A stretch of DNA of 58,345 nt from Alistipes sp. GTDB lineage: Bacteria > Bacteroidota > Bacteroidia > Bacteroidales > Rikenellaceae. The stretch lies in NCBI GenBank assembly GCA_017381935.1, contig JAFOBG010000018.1, positions 1 through 58,345 on the forward strand. The letters run 5' to 3'. Below the pieces are notes generated by a model. The model made no database searches, had not been told where the DNA came from, and saw only the letters and a list, made by a program, of their open reading frames with translations. Each line of letters starts with the position of its first letter. The stretch's first letter is position 1. The position numbers were made by a program, and so were the translations under genes. Below are positions 25,269-34,765 of this stretch, in pieces.

Positions 25269-27902
25269 ATGAACAGAATTTTAAGATACCTGATGCTTTC
25301 ATTGCTGATGCTATCCACACTCACTGTGGCGGCACAGCAGACAAAAAAAGAGAGTCGAGAGGAGCGTAAAAAGGCTCGTACCGAGTTGCGTGAGGCTTTG
25401 CGCAGTTCTAAAGCCTCTACGGCAAAGAGACCTGTTGTGGAGATTCCTGAAAACCCAGACGACAACTTCGTTGCGCCTCAGAATGCCCCTTACATGGACA
25501 GCAAAGAGCCGAAACTCTACCACATCCGTAAGGTGAATATCCATGGTGTGAAGTATCTAAACCACGACATTCTCCGTTCTGCATCGGGCTTGGTTCCAGG
25601 AGACTCGGTATATCTCCCTGGCCCGTTTATCCAGAATGCAGCAAATCGTCTCTGGATGCAGCGCTACTTTGAGGATATTCAGATTGGCGCAACCATTGAG
25701 GGCGACAGCCTCGACCTTGAGGTTATGCTCAAAGAGCGTCCTCGTGTAATGAACTGGAAGATTGCAGGCGTACCAAAGAGCAAGAGCGCTGACCTTATCT
25801 CAGAGCTCAAACTCAAGCGTGGCCACGAGTTATCCGACTATGTAATCGACAAAAATTCTAAGTTGATAAAGAAACACTTCTCTGATAAGGGTTTCCGTAA
25901 TTGTGAGGTTACAGCAACTTATGAGCCGGATTCTGTAATCAAACAGGGCGTAAATGTTACATTCCATGTTACCAAGAATCCACGAGTTCGCATCGGTGAG
26001 ATTACCTTTGACGGAAATACCAACTTTGAGGATAAGCGTCTTGAGCGTGCCTTTAAAAAGACACACCGTGTGAGCGCCAAGTTCTGGCAGAACACAAAAC
26101 TGCTTGAGAACGACTTTGAGGAAGATAAAGAGTTACTTATCGACTTCTACAACTCAAAGGGTTTTCGCAATGCACACATTCTCTCAGATTCTGTATATAC
26201 CATCAACAGCAAGCGCATTGGTATCAACATCAAACTCACAGAGGGTAACAAGTACTACATCCGTAACGTTACCTGGGTCGGTAACTCTCGCTATGAAACA
26301 GAGCATCTCCAAAAGTTGCTTGCCGTAAAGACCGGCGATGTCTATGATAAGAAGTCTATACACAAGCGTCTCGGTATTGGTAAGGAGGCTAATCCGGATG
26401 ATATGTCTATCTCCAGTCTCTACCAGAATGAGGGTTACCTTGTATCTCAAATCGAGCCTGCAGAGATTGTTGTCGGAGCTGACTCGCTCGACCTTGAGCT
26501 TCGTGTATTTGAGGGTAAGCAGTTTACTATCAACGATGTAGGCATTTCAGGCAACATGCGTGTCGATGATGAGGTTATCCGCCGTGAGCTATATACTCGT
26601 CCAGGCGAGTTGTACAACCGAGCTCTGCTTATGCAGACCATTCGTACCCTTGCCGGCATGCAGCACTTCAACGAGGAGGCTATTGCTCCGGATATTAAGT
26701 TGGTTCAGGGTGCACCTGACCTTGTAGATATCAATTGGCCTCTTGAGGAGAAGGCCTCAGACCAATTTAATATCGCTGCAGGTTGGGGTTCGGGAACATT
26801 TGTCGGTTCGGTAGGTATTACACTCAACAACCTATCTGTCCGTAACTTCTTCAATAAGGGAGCTTGGCGACCTTACCCAATGGGTCAGAACCAGCGTCTG
26901 TCTATCTCCGGCCAGACAAATGGTACATACTACAAGGCTCTTTCTGTCAGCTTCTCTGAGCCATGGTTGGGAGGTCGTAAGCCAAACTCACTCACAATCT
27001 CCGGACACCTCTCTGAGTCTAACGACGCATACTATGTATGGCAGACTGCAACAACATACTTCCGTTCATACGGTTTGGCCGTTGGCTTGGGTAAGCGTCT
27101 ATCTTGGCCTGACCCATACTTCCAGCTCTACACAGAGCTCTCTTACCTCAGATATGGTCTAAAGGGTTACACCTCATTTATCATGGAGAATGGTAATGCA
27201 AACACCTTAGCTCTGAAGGTAATCCTGGGTCGAAACTCTACCGACCAGCCTATCTATCCTCGTCGTGGTTCGGATATCTCGCTCTCATTGCAGATTACAC
27301 CTCCATTCTCATCATTTGATGGCATAGACTATGCAAATGAGAAACTCTCAGAGCAGGACCGTTGGCGTTGGATTGAGTTCCACAAGTGGCAATTTAAGGC
27401 TCAGTGGTTCCAGGCAATCTCTCGTAACAACAACCTCGTGCTTATGGCTAAGGCTGAGATGGGATTCCTCGGACACTATAATAAAAATAAGGTATCTCCA
27501 TTTGAGCGATTCCAGGTCGGTGGTGATGGTATGACAGGTTATAGTATCTATGGTGTCGATATTATCTCACTCCGTGGTTATGAAGATGGAGACCTCGACC
27601 CTATGGGTACTCGATACTCTATCGGCTACAACAAATATACCCTTGAGTTGCGCTACCCTGTAATCCTCAAGCCTTCATCACAGATATATGTGCTCGGATT
27701 CCTTGAGGGAGGTAACGGTTTCTCTTCTTGGAAAGATTTCTCACCATTCAAAATCAAGCGTTCTGCCGGCGTGGGTGTACGACTCTATCTGCCTATCGTA
27801 GGTATGCTCGGAATTGATTGGGGTTACGGATTTGACCCTGCAGCAGGTCAGAGCAAGCGAAGCGGTAGCCAATTCCACTTTGTTATCGGCCAAAACTTCT
27901 AA
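25269..27902 (+). CDS. bamA: Outer-membrane protein assembly factor BamA (Omp85)
   Basis: 877 aa. Signal peptide (cleavage near VAA-QQ), a short basic linker, five POTRA-like repeats (about 75-460; recurrent I-x-G-N and G-Y/F patterns such as ITFDGNTNFED and VGISGNMRVDD), then a C-terminal 16-stranded barrel with the VGGDGMTGYS and RGYEDGDLDP region and a final F-H-F-V-I-G-Q-N-F (terminal Phe). It inserts outer-membrane proteins. The start is ATG 25269; an in-frame TTG 3 nt upstream is less likely. It is followed by two Skp chaperone genes. Confidence 0.93.
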   Translation: MNRILRYLMLSLLMLSTLTVAAQQTKKESREERKKARTELREALRSSKASTAKRPVVEIPENPDDNFVAPQNAPYMDSKEPKLYHIRKVNIHGVKYLNHDILRSASGLVPGDSVYLPGPFIQNAANRLWMQRYFEDIQIGATIEGDSLDLEVMLKERPRVMNWKIAGVPKSKSADLISELKLKRGHELSDYVIDKNSKLIKKHFSDKGFRNCEVTATYEPDSVIKQGVNVTFHVTKNPRVRIGEITFDGNTNFEDKRLERAFKKTHRVSAKFWQNTKLLENDFEEDKELLIDFYNSKGFRNAHILSDSVYTINSKRIGINIKLTEGNKYYIRNVTWVGNSRYETEHLQKLLAVKTGDVYDKKSIHKRLGIGKEANPDDMSISSLYQNEGYLVSQIEPAEIVVGADSLDLELRVFEGKQFTINDVGISGNMRVDDEVIRRELYTRPGELYNRALLMQTIRTLAGMQHFNEEAIAPDIKLVQGAPDLVDINWPLEEKASDQFNIAAGWGSGTFVGSVGITLNNLSVRNFFNKGAWRPYPMGQNQRLSISGQTNGTYYKALSVSFSEPWLGGRKPNSLTISGHLSESNDAYYVWQTATTYFRSYGLAVGLGKRLSWPDPYFQLYTELSYLRYGLKGYTSFIMENGNANTLALKVILGRNSTDQPIYPRRGSDISLSLQITPPFSSFDGIDYANEKLSEQDRWRWIEFHKWQFKAQWFQAISRNNNLVLMAKAEMGFLGHYNKNKVSPFERFQVGGDGMTGYSIYGVDIISLRGYEDGDLDPMGTRYSIGYNKYTLELRYPVILKPSSQIYVLGFLEGGNGFSSWKDFSPFKIKRSAGVGVRLYLPIVGMLGIDWGYGFDPAAGQSKRSGSQFHFVIGQNF

Positions 27903-27958
27903 TGGCAATATATTTGAAAGAGAAGGCGTTATATATAAAACTCTAAAAAGCAGAAGTT

Positions 27959-28465
27959 ATGAAACGATTTATCTTTGTACTTGCAGCCCTATTTATGAGT
28001 GCCGGCATAGCCTCAGCTCAGAAGTATATCGTTGTTGACAGCGAGAAGATTTTCCGTTCTATTGCTGACTATAATACAGCAATGACAACTCTCGACACCT
28101 TAGCCAAAGAGTATCAGGCAAAGGTCGATGCTGCATATAGCGAGGTTGAGAGCCTATACAATACATATATGACGCAGAAGTCTGCTCTATCAGCTACCTC
28201 TCGTGCTGCAAAAGAGCAGGAGATTCTCAAAAAAGAGCAGGCTGCAGCAGAGTATCAAGAGTCTGTATTTGGCAATGACGGTGTGATGATGAAAAAGCGC
28301 ATCGAACTTATTCAGCCTATACAGAAAAGAGTCTTTGCAGCTATCGAAAAGTATGCTCAGGAGGGTGGATATGATATGGTGCTTGACACTGCATCAAATG
28401 CATCTATGCTCTACTACTCTGAGGCAGTAAACCATACTCAGAAAATTATCGAATTACTTAAATAA
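27959..28465 (+). CDS. OmpH/Skp-family periplasmic chaperone (first copy)
   Basis: 168 aa, signal peptide ending in ASA-Q. The mature part is mainly alpha-helical with a charged coiled-coil arm (about 45-100) and the Skp signature regions V-D-S-E-K-I near the start and GGYDMVLDTASN near the end. Carries unfolded outer-membrane proteins to BamA. Placed 56 nt after bamA and 11 nt before the second copy. Confidence 0.9.
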   Translation: MKRFIFVLAALFMSAGIASAQKYIVVDSEKIFRSIADYNTAMTTLDTLAKEYQAKVDAAYSEVESLYNTYMTQKSALSATSRAAKEQEILKKEQAAAEYQESVFGNDGVMMKKRIELIQPIQKRVFAAIEKYAQEGGYDMVLDTASNASMLYYSEAVNHTQKIIELLK

Positions 28466-28476
28466 TAAAAAACACT

Positions 28477-28998
28477 ATGAAAAATTTTCTTAAACTAACC
28501 CTTGTTTTGGCGTTGACACTCAGCTCAACAACTGTTTTTGCACAGAAGCTCGCTCGTGTAAATACTCAGGAGCTATTCGCTCAGATGCCAGAGACTAAGG
28601 AGATGCAGGCAAACCTTGAGTCATTCAGCAAAGAGCTTCAGGAGCAGCTCGAGCAGATTCAGGTTGAGTTTAACAACCGTTATGCTGAGTTCGAGAAGAC
28701 TCAGGCTACAATGAATCCAACAGTAAAGCAGATGAAGCAGGCAGAGCTTAACGGTCTGCAGCAGCGTTATGGCGAGTTCCAGCAGATTGCTCAGCAGGAC
28801 TTCGCTAAGAAGCAGCAGGAGCTTGCTACCCCTATTCAGGAGAAACTCGACGCAGCTATCTCTAAGGTAGCTAAGGCTGGTGGCTATACTGCTGTATTTG
28901 ATGCTATGTATTTCGTTTACTACGATGCAGCTCAGGTAGTTGATATTAACGCTGCTGTAAAGAAAGAGCTCGGTATTGTTGACGCTCCTGCTAAGTAG
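28477..28998 (+). CDS. OmpH/Skp-family periplasmic chaperone (second copy)
   Basis: 173 aa, signal peptide ending in VFA-Q. Starts RVNTQELFAQMPE, then a Gln/Glu-rich coiled coil (about 40-125) and the end block GGYTAVFDAMYFVYYDAAQVVDI. Tandem paralogue of the preceding gene, followed by a strong terminator at 29008-29045 that closes the uppS-bamA-skp-skp unit. Confidence 0.92.
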   Translation: MKNFLKLTLVLALTLSSTTVFAQKLARVNTQELFAQMPETKEMQANLESFSKELQEQLEQIQVEFNNRYAEFEKTQATMNPTVKQMKQAELNGLQQRYGEFQQIAQQDFAKKQQELATPIQEKLDAAISKVAKAGGYTAVFDAMYFVYYDAAQVVDINAAVKKELGIVDAPAK

Positions 28999-29007
28999 TA
29001 ACTATAG

Positions 29008-29045
29008 AAAGTAACAGATATTTAAACCATCTGTTACTTTTTTTC
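29008..29045 (+). terminator. Terminator of the uppS-bamA-skp cluster
   Basis: 12-bp perfect stem AAAGTAACAGAT / ATCTGTTACTTT, 9-nt loop, T-run. Confidence 0.9.
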
Positions 29046-29051
29046 TTTTAA

Positions 29052-29083
29052 TTTGGTTTATTTTATAAACTTGTTTATATTTG
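29052..29083 (+). promoter_or_regulatory. Promoter of the membrane protein/winged-helix pair
   Basis: TTTG (29052-29055), 20 nt, TATATTTG (29076-29083); ATG at 29112. Confidence 0.72.
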
Positions 29084-29111
29084 CAATATCAAATCAAAAC
29101 AGTATAGAGCT

Positions 29112-29726
29112 ATGAACGGACAAAAATCTTTAGAGATTATCTCACAGATGATTGCAGACACATCTGTACAGATTGAGAACAACAGCGGTAAATATTTTCT
29201 TGCGTGGGGCTACACAACCATTGCAGTATCTATTTTCGAGTATTTTGTAATGACACTTAGCCTCAATCCATTATTCATTTGGGCATGGTGGCTTATACCT
29301 GTAGTTGGTAGTTGTGCCACACTACTGCTTATCCGAAAAGAGGAGGCGCACCCAAAATCCTATATTGACCGCAGCATAAGTGCTGTATGGGCTGTGTTTG
29401 GGGTATCTACCCTTTTTGCATTTGTAGCGGCTCTTGCATATGGAGTACCAATGTTTTATCTGATTGTAATGTTAATGGGTATGGGTACTATAATTACAGG
29501 AGCTATATGTCGTCATCGTAATCTCACATACTCAGGAGTTATAGCTATGTTATTATCGCTTATCTTCCCAATTAAACATATAGTGGTAAAAAATATGGAG
29601 GCAGATACACTTCACACCTCCTCAGAGTGGGTAATTTACAGCGATATTATTATCTTTGCAGTGATATTCCTTGTGATGATGGTTATCCCTGGACATATCA
29701 TGTGCCACAAACGGACAAATAGATAG
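29112..29726 (+). CDS. Hypothetical membrane protein
   Basis: 204 aa. A soluble N-terminal stretch of about 30 residues (MNGQKSLEIISQMI) followed by about six hydrophobic segments (around 33-52, 55-78, 93-113, 115-130, 140-158, 178-198). No recognised family. The gene directly downstream, 2 nt away, encodes a small winged-helix regulator, a pairing often seen for DUF-type membrane proteins with their own regulator. Function unknown. Confidence 0.75.
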   Translation: MNGQKSLEIISQMIADTSVQIENNSGKYFLAWGYTTIAVSIFEYFVMTLSLNPLFIWAWWLIPVVGSCATLLLIRKEEAHPKSYIDRSISAVWAVFGVSTLFAFVAALAYGVPMFYLIVMLMGMGTIITGAICRHRNLTYSGVIAMLLSLIFPIKHIVVKNMEADTLHTSSEWVIYSDIIIFAVIFLVMMVIPGHIMCHKRTNR

Positions 29727-29728
29727 TT

Positions 29729-30013
29729 ATGCTCAGTCCTTTAGACCCTTTATTACACTCTGAACTGAGGTTGGCAGTAATCTCAATACTTATCGGTGTT
29801 GAGAGTGCTGACTTTGTATATCTTAAAGAACGCACAGGTGCTACGTCAGGTAACCTGAGTGTGCAAATCGACAAGCTCTGCAAAGCAGGCTATATAGATG
29901 TCGAGAAGGGTTTTGTAGGCCGAAAGCCTCGTACTCTATGCAAAATTACAGAGCAAGGCAGAATAGCCTTCAAGCTCTATGTTGAGGCTTTAAAAGAGTA
30001 TATAAATATGTAG
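29729..30013 (+). CDS. Winged-helix transcriptional regulator (HTH_34/MarR-like)
   Basis: 94 aa. Single winged helix: LRLAVISILIGVESADFVYLKE (helices 1-2), TGATSGNLSVQIDKL (recognition region), a wing with GFVGRKPRTLCKITEQG, and a C-terminal helix EALKEYI. Matches the small HTH_34 family. It lies 2 nt after the membrane protein gene, so it is probably an autoregulator of that pair. Confidence 0.87.
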   Translation: MLSPLDPLLHSELRLAVISILIGVESADFVYLKERTGATSGNLSVQIDKLCKAGYIDVEKGFVGRKPRTLCKITEQGRIAFKLYVEALKEYINM

Positions 30014-30018
30014 GAGGC

Positions 30019-30915
30019 TTAATTGCCTCCTTCTTTATATGAGCTAATGACCAACCACACTCCCGTAAATAGCACCACAGCAAATAACAGAGTATCGGCA
30101 TGCAGGCGGTCAAGTCCCATAGCTACAGAAAGGGCTACAGCAAGTAGAGGTTGAACGTATGTATATATACTTGAGACAGTTGGCGCTACAAATCTAAGTG
30201 AGTAGTTGAGCAATAGATTTGGTAGGTATGTCGGCACAATAAGCACAAAGGCCGCAGCTGCCCACAGGTGAATATTCATCGTATGAAAATCACTCTTTAG
30301 GATAGGTTCAATACCAAATGGTAGCATAACTACAGCCGATATAGTATAGATAACCCTCAACAATGTTGTTATACGATATTTTGCAACAAGGCGCTTGAAA
30401 AAGACCATATATAGTGCCGTTACCGTACCACTACAGACCATCATCACATTACCCCACAGTTCAGAGCCCTCATGAGAGGCTGATTTACTTGTAACCACAA
30501 CAGCCATAGCTCCTGCCATACCCAAAAATAGCCCCACAACCCTACGCCGAGAGAGTGTATCAACCCCCGCCACAACAGAGACCACAAGTACCAACAACGG
30601 AACCAAGGTAGCTATAATAGAGCCATCTATGGGAGAGGTACGCGAAAGACCAAACATCATCATCAACTTGCGTGTAACACCCATCAGCAGTGCTGCAATA
30701 ACAATTATACCCCAATCTGAGCTATCTATCCTCTCTCTACGCTCCCATATACGAGGAATCCACGATAAAACAGCTGCTACAATAAGTGAAGCCGAAACCA
30801 TAGCCATCGGCGAAATATACCGACCCAATAATAAGTTGTAAAACGGATAATCACATGCCCAGACTATATTGCACCCCAATAAGGCTATATGAGCCCTCAA
30901 TACACCACTCTTCAT
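30019..30915 (-). CDS. EamA/DMT-superfamily transporter (second copy)
   Basis: 298 aa from ATG 30915 (MKSGVLRAH). Ten hydrophobic segments in two EamA repeats; the helix-9 region reads SSIYTYVQPLLAV, as in the DMT protein at 9681-10655 (YRYIQPVVAT), so the two are paralogues. An alternative GTG start at 30939 would add 8 residues. Substrate unknown. Convergent with the winged-helix gene, 5 nt apart. Confidence 0.83.
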   Translation of the reverse strand: MKSGVLRAHIALLGCNIVWACDYPFYNLLLGRYISPMAMVSASLIVAAVLSWIPRIWERRERIDSSDWGIIVIAALLMGVTRKLMMMFGLSRTSPIDGSIIATLVPLLVLVVSVVAGVDTLSRRRVVGLFLGMAGAMAVVVTSKSASHEGSELWGNVMMVCSGTVTALYMVFFKRLVAKYRITTLLRVIYTISAVVMLPFGIEPILKSDFHTMNIHLWAAAAFVLIVPTYLPNLLLNYSLRFVAPTVSSIYTYVQPLLAVALSVAMGLDRLHADTLLFAVVLFTGVWLVISSYKEGGN

Positions 30916-31067
30916 ACAGACAACATATCCAACATTCACGCCAAATAAGACTTTATAGCTTAACTACATAGTACTACTGAGAATTGATAGCATAGTATGC
31001 AAACCGTTTGCAACAAGACTTTGTTTCGTTTAGGGTAGGCAACCTCTTTTAATATTTTCATTAAATA

Positions 31068-31097
31068 TTGTTCTTTATAAAAAAGTTCCTATCTTTG
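31068..31097 (+). promoter_or_regulatory. Promoter of the 6S-like RNA
   Basis: TTG (31068-31070), 19 nt, TATCTTTG (31090-31097), followed by about 280 nt with no ORF before the next ATG. Confidence 0.72.
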
Positions 31098-31102
31098 TAT
31101 TG

Positions 31103-31320
31103 CTATAGTATAGCGTAAATATTTTGATGAAAGTGTATTAGCTTTTATCCTCATTGAGAAATCTGGAAAATTTCAAATGCTACGAGGAGAGCAACACACT
31201 CATTACTCCGTATTGCATAGTTTGGGGTGCTTTTTGCCCTATACTCAATACGAGTGTGGGGTATTGTTTTTTCGTAGCAAGGTATTCCAGAACCTCTCAA
31301 TGGGAAAACTAATCGACTCC
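31103..31320 (+). ncRNA. 6S-like regulatory RNA (candidate ssrS)
   Basis: Predicted by eye as a single long interrupted hairpin. Closing arm pairs: TTAG/CTAA (31138/31309), TTTT/AAAA, CATTGAGA/TCTCAATG (31152/31295), TCTGGAA/TTCCAGA (31162/31285) and TGCTACGA/TCGTAGCA (31178/31272). Then a central bubble (31186-31194 and 31259-31271), then a terminal arm with CACACTC/GAGTGTG and GTATTG/CAATAC. The size (about 175 nt rod) and the order closing stem - central bubble - terminal arm match 6S RNA, which binds RNA polymerase holoenzyme by mimicking an open promoter. It has its own promoter. The identity is inferred from architecture; no covariance search was possible. Confidence 0.65.
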
Positions 31321-31380
31321 ACACTTTCTTTTTGTGTATAGCTCATTAGGAGGCGGTGGGCAGACAAAAATAAATTTATT

Positions 31381-31818
31381 ATGAAAAAATTGATTTCAAT
31401 TGTTGCAGCCTTCTTCTTAGGCCTTTTTATCAGTATCTCTATCATTGCTTGCGCAGACAATGATAGCAACGCCCCAACCGGTATGGTTACTTATTCGGAG
31501 TTTAAGGCTCTTAAAGAGGAACTCCTTACTCTCAAAGAGGAACTCCAGGCCATAAAAGATGCAAGAATGCTGAAAATTGTAGATACAGATGAAGACGGAA
31601 GTTCTATTTTAACATTTGAATATAATGAATTAGGTAGAATTACACATATTTCTGGGTATCAGCCTTTCGATGGTATCTCTTGGAGCCATAACATAACATA
31701 CTCTGAAAATACCATTTCATTGCTAGAGGATGGTATTACAATTACTGTTAATGAAAGCACCATGAAGAGTGCTTATTGTGTAAACGAGATTGTAAAATTG
31801 TATAGTATGTTCTGGTAA
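31381..31818 (+). CDS. Small hypothetical lipoprotein
   Basis: 145 aa, lipoprotein signal with Cys24 (IIAC). A short coiled coil (ALKEELLTLKEELQAIKDA, about 41-60) is followed by a beta-rich part with a YD/RHS-like turn (FEYNELGRITHISGY). No named family. It begins about 60 nt after the 6S-like RNA, so it may be read from the same promoter. Its stop is followed by hairpin element D. Confidence 0.65.
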   Translation: MKKLISIVAAFFLGLFISISIIACADNDSNAPTGMVTYSEFKALKEELLTLKEELQAIKDARMLKIVDTDEDGSSILTFEYNELGRITHISGYQPFDGISWSHNITYSENTISLLEDGITITVNESTMKSAYCVNEIVKLYSMFW

Positions 31819-31829
31819 TTTCCATATAG

Positions 31830-31908
31830 AGGCTCGCTAATAAATCCCACCAATGGATAGTAGTAAGTACAACCATTGGTGGGATTTCTTAGCGGAGCGA
31901 GAGCTCCG
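31830..31908. repeat. Intergenic two-hairpin element (copy D)
   Basis: A 15-bp perfect stem AAATCCCACCAATGG / CCATTGGTGGGATTT (31842-31856, 31873-31887), then TTAGCGG and a second hairpin CGGAGC-GAGA-GCTCCG (31893-31908). The outer GCTAA/TTAGC also pairs. Same layout as the elements at 3398, 3519 and 11096, with changed but compensated stem bases. It lies between two convergent genes and may act as their terminator. Confidence 0.65.
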
Positions 31909-31924
31909 TAATTACAGCAAAATA

Positions 31925-33628
31925 TTATTTCTTGAAAAAGTAGTGTTTTTGTTTCCGCTTATCAGTTTGCGAGCGAGCGACATAGACCTTTTGCCCTGTA
32001 TATGGATTTTCGCCCGTATAGAACATAACAGAGCTAAGGGTCATTGGTGTAGGAGTAAGGTCCTGCACCTGCTCAAGGGTAAAGTTGAGTTTACCAAGCA
32101 CCTTTTGAGAAAGGGCCTTCATATCTCGCTCGTGGCAACCAGGGTGAGAGGAGATAAAGTAAGGGATAAGCTGATAACGCAATCCGTTTTGGCGACAGAT
32201 ATTATTAAAATCACGATTTAGTGCCTCAAAGAGTGTAAATGACGGCTTACGCATAAGGTTAAGCACGCTATCCTCCGTATGCTCCGGAGCAACCTTAAGT
32301 CTGCCCGATGTATGGTGCAGAACGACCTCCTTTAAATAGTCGTTATTTTCAAAAAGGTCATAACGGATACCACTACCGATATAGGCATGTTTGACTCCCT
32401 TAGTTTTACGCACTTTTCGGTATAGTTCTATCAGAGGACGATGGTCTGTATTCAGATTTGGGCATGGTTTAGGGTGCAAGCACGATGGGCGGCGGCACTT
32501 AGCGCAGATATCGGTATTCTTCCCACCAAGGCGATACATATTAGCTGATGGGCCTCCAATATCGGATATAGTTCCATGAAAATCATCCATCTGGGTTATC
32601 TTCTCCACCTCTCGCATAATAGACTCTTCACTACGTGAGGATATAAACTTACCCTGATGTGCCGAGATAGTACAGAATGAGCAACCACCAAAGCATCCAC
32701 GATGGATATTGACAGAGTGGCGAATCATTGCCCAAGCAGGTATCTGTCCACGATTGTCATACTTAGGATGCGGAGCACGCATATACGGCAAATCGAATGC
32801 GTAGTCTATCTGCTCTGTTGTAAGGGCTGCATTCATCGGATTGATAACGACATATCTTTCGCCCGTCTTCTCAACAAGTATCTTATCCGCCGCAAGCAGA
32901 TTACTCTGAGTCTCGATAGTAACGAAGTTCTCTCCAAAGGCTCTTTTATCACTCTTACAACGTTCAAAGGAGTTGAGAAAGATAACTTTATCTCTATCCA
33001 AACGCTCTACATAGTTGCTATCTGCCACAAAACCAACCTGACGAATAGCACGTATCTTTTTGGCATTAAAACCGTTACGCATAGCACATGCCACCTCTCT
33101 TACACTCTGCTCGCCCATACCATATAGCAAGAAGTCAGCCCCGCTATCAATAAGTATTGATGGCATAAGGGTATCTTTCCAATAGTCATAATGGGTTAGA
33201 CGGCGTAGCGAAGCCTCTATACCTCCAATAAGTACAGGGACTGTAGGAAAGAGCTGTTTGAGAATTTTGGTATATGTTATAACCGTATAGTCAGGGCGAA
33301 AACCAGCCTGACCACCTGCCGTATAGGCATCATTACTACGCAATCGGATATTTGCCGTGTAGTGGTTGACCATAGAGTCCATAGCTCCTGCACTGACACA
33401 GAAACAGAGGCGAGGTGCTCCAAACTTTTTGAAGTCTCGAAGGTCATCCTTCCAATTTGGTTGTGGCACTACCGCCACTCGATACCCCTCAGCTTCAAAG
33501 AGTCGGGAGACTACAGCTGCGCCAAACGATGGGTGGTCAATATAGGCATCGCCTGTAAAGAGGACTATATCGACATAGTCCCACCCTAAAGCACGCATCT
33601 CCTTTACTGTCGTTGGTAAGAAAGCCAT
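31925..33628 (-). CDS. ygiQ: YgiQ-family radical SAM protein
   Basis: 567 aa. Radical SAM cluster motif CFGGCSFC (RGCFGGCSFCTISAHQG, around residue 315). Family blocks: N-terminal FLPTTVKEM, GGIEASLRRLTHYDYW, SDIGGPSANMY, CXXCXRPSCLHPKPCPNL (extra cysteines) and a C-terminal PTPMTLSSVMFYTGENPYT. The UPF0313/YgiQ reaction is not known. Last gene of the tgt operon, 30 nt after rluD. Confidence 0.92.
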   Translation of the reverse strand: MAFLPTTVKEMRALGWDYVDIVLFTGDAYIDHPSFGAAVVSRLFEAEGYRVAVVPQPNWKDDLRDFKKFGAPRLCFCVSAGAMDSMVNHYTANIRLRSNDAYTAGGQAGFRPDYTVITYTKILKQLFPTVPVLIGGIEASLRRLTHYDYWKDTLMPSILIDSGADFLLYGMGEQSVREVACAMRNGFNAKKIRAIRQVGFVADSNYVERLDRDKVIFLNSFERCKSDKRAFGENFVTIETQSNLLAADKILVEKTGERYVVINPMNAALTTEQIDYAFDLPYMRAPHPKYDNRGQIPAWAMIRHSVNIHRGCFGGCSFCTISAHQGKFISSRSEESIMREVEKITQMDDFHGTISDIGGPSANMYRLGGKNTDICAKCRRPSCLHPKPCPNLNTDHRPLIELYRKVRKTKGVKHAYIGSGIRYDLFENNDYLKEVVLHHTSGRLKVAPEHTEDSVLNLMRKPSFTLFEALNRDFNNICRQNGLRYQLIPYFISSHPGCHERDMKALSQKVLGKLNFTLEQVQDLTPTPMTLSSVMFYTGENPYTGQKVYVARSQTDKRKQKHYFFKK

Positions 33629-33658
33629 AGAGTATCGTCTAAATTAACTTATCTAACA

Positions 33659-34765
33659 CTATTCGTTATAGAGGTTGGCCGACTTTACATAGTTATCCCA
33701 GCGCTCTATTACGGTCTGAAAATCAGTTGGTATCTGAGACTCAAAAATCATCTCTTCACCCGTTGTGGGGTGTACAAAGCCGAGCATACGGGCATGCAGT
33801 GCATGACGTGGCATTATCTCGAAACAGTTTTCGATAAACTGCTTGTATTTCGAGAAGGTTGTTCCCTTAAGTATCTTATCTCCGCCATAACGCTCATCAT
33901 TAAACAACGGATGGCCTATATACTGCATGTGAACACGTATTTGGTGAGTTCGGCCGGTCTCTAATCGGCACTCAACAAGAGTTACATAGCCATAGCGCTT
34001 GAGCACTCGATAGTGTGTTACGGCATACTTTCCCTCCGAGCCATCTGCAAAGACATACATCTGGTGGCGGTTGCGAGGGTTACGACCTATATTTCCCGTA
34101 ATAGTACCCTCATCGGTATCGAAGTTTCCCCACACAAGGGCTACATAGCGACGCTTTGTAGAGTGTAGAAAGAATTGATGCGATAGGTGGTTACACGCCT
34201 CCTGACTCTTGCCGACAACAAGTATGCCCGATGTATTTTTGTCTATACGGTGTACAAGCCCTGCACGCTCATCCCCCTGTTGGAAGAGTGGATTATCCTG
34301 AAGGTGGAATGTAAGGGCATTGACAAGAGTACCGTCATAGTTACCATGGCCAGGGTGTACACACATACCTGCCTCTTTATTGACAACAATTACATCGTCA
34401 TCCTCATAGATTATATCTATCGGTATATCCTGCGGTGTGAGCAAACAGTTATACTTCGGATACTCCATCTTGAGCACAATATGGTCAAAAGGCTTGATTT
34501 TATACGAAGCCTTCTGTGGACGGTCGTTGACAAAGACATTACCCTGCTCGACTGCCGTCTGGACACGGTTTCTCGAACAATTCTCGATATGGGTCGCAAG
34601 GTACTTATCAAGTCGCATCATCGACTGTCCCTTATCGACAGTTATCGAAAAGTGCTCATACAGACCATTCTCGTCGGGTTGCTGATCTGTGAGAAACTCT
34701 CTTTTGGGTGTGTGGACGATTATCTCCTCATCGTCCAACTCAATATCCTCAACAAACTCTGCCAT
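33659..34765 (-). CDS. rluD: RluD-type 23S rRNA pseudouridine synthase
   Basis: 368 aa. An acidic N-terminus, then an S4 RNA-binding domain (about 50-95, MRLDKYLATHI), then the catalytic domain with H172-R-I-D175-KNTSG and GRTHQIRVHM. Probably makes pseudouridines 1911/1915/1917 in helix 69 of 23S rRNA. The ATG overlaps the stop of the PASTA gene by one base (TAATG-type junction), so coupled translation. Confidence 0.92.
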   Translation of the reverse strand: MAEFVEDIELDDEEIIVHTPKREFLTDQQPDENGLYEHFSITVDKGQSMMRLDKYLATHIENCSRNRVQTAVEQGNVFVNDRPQKASYKIKPFDHIVLKMEYPKYNCLLTPQDIPIDIIYEDDDVIVVNKEAGMCVHPGHGNYDGTLVNALTFHLQDNPLFQQGDERAGLVHRIDKNTSGILVVGKSQEACNHLSHQFFLHSTKRRYVALVWGNFDTDEGTITGNIGRNPRNRHQMYVFADGSEGKYAVTHYRVLKRYGYVTLVECRLETGRTHQIRVHMQYIGHPLFNDERYGGDKILKGTTFSKYKQFIENCFEIMPRHALHARMLGFVHPTTGEEMIFESQIPTDFQTVIERWDNYVKSANLYNE

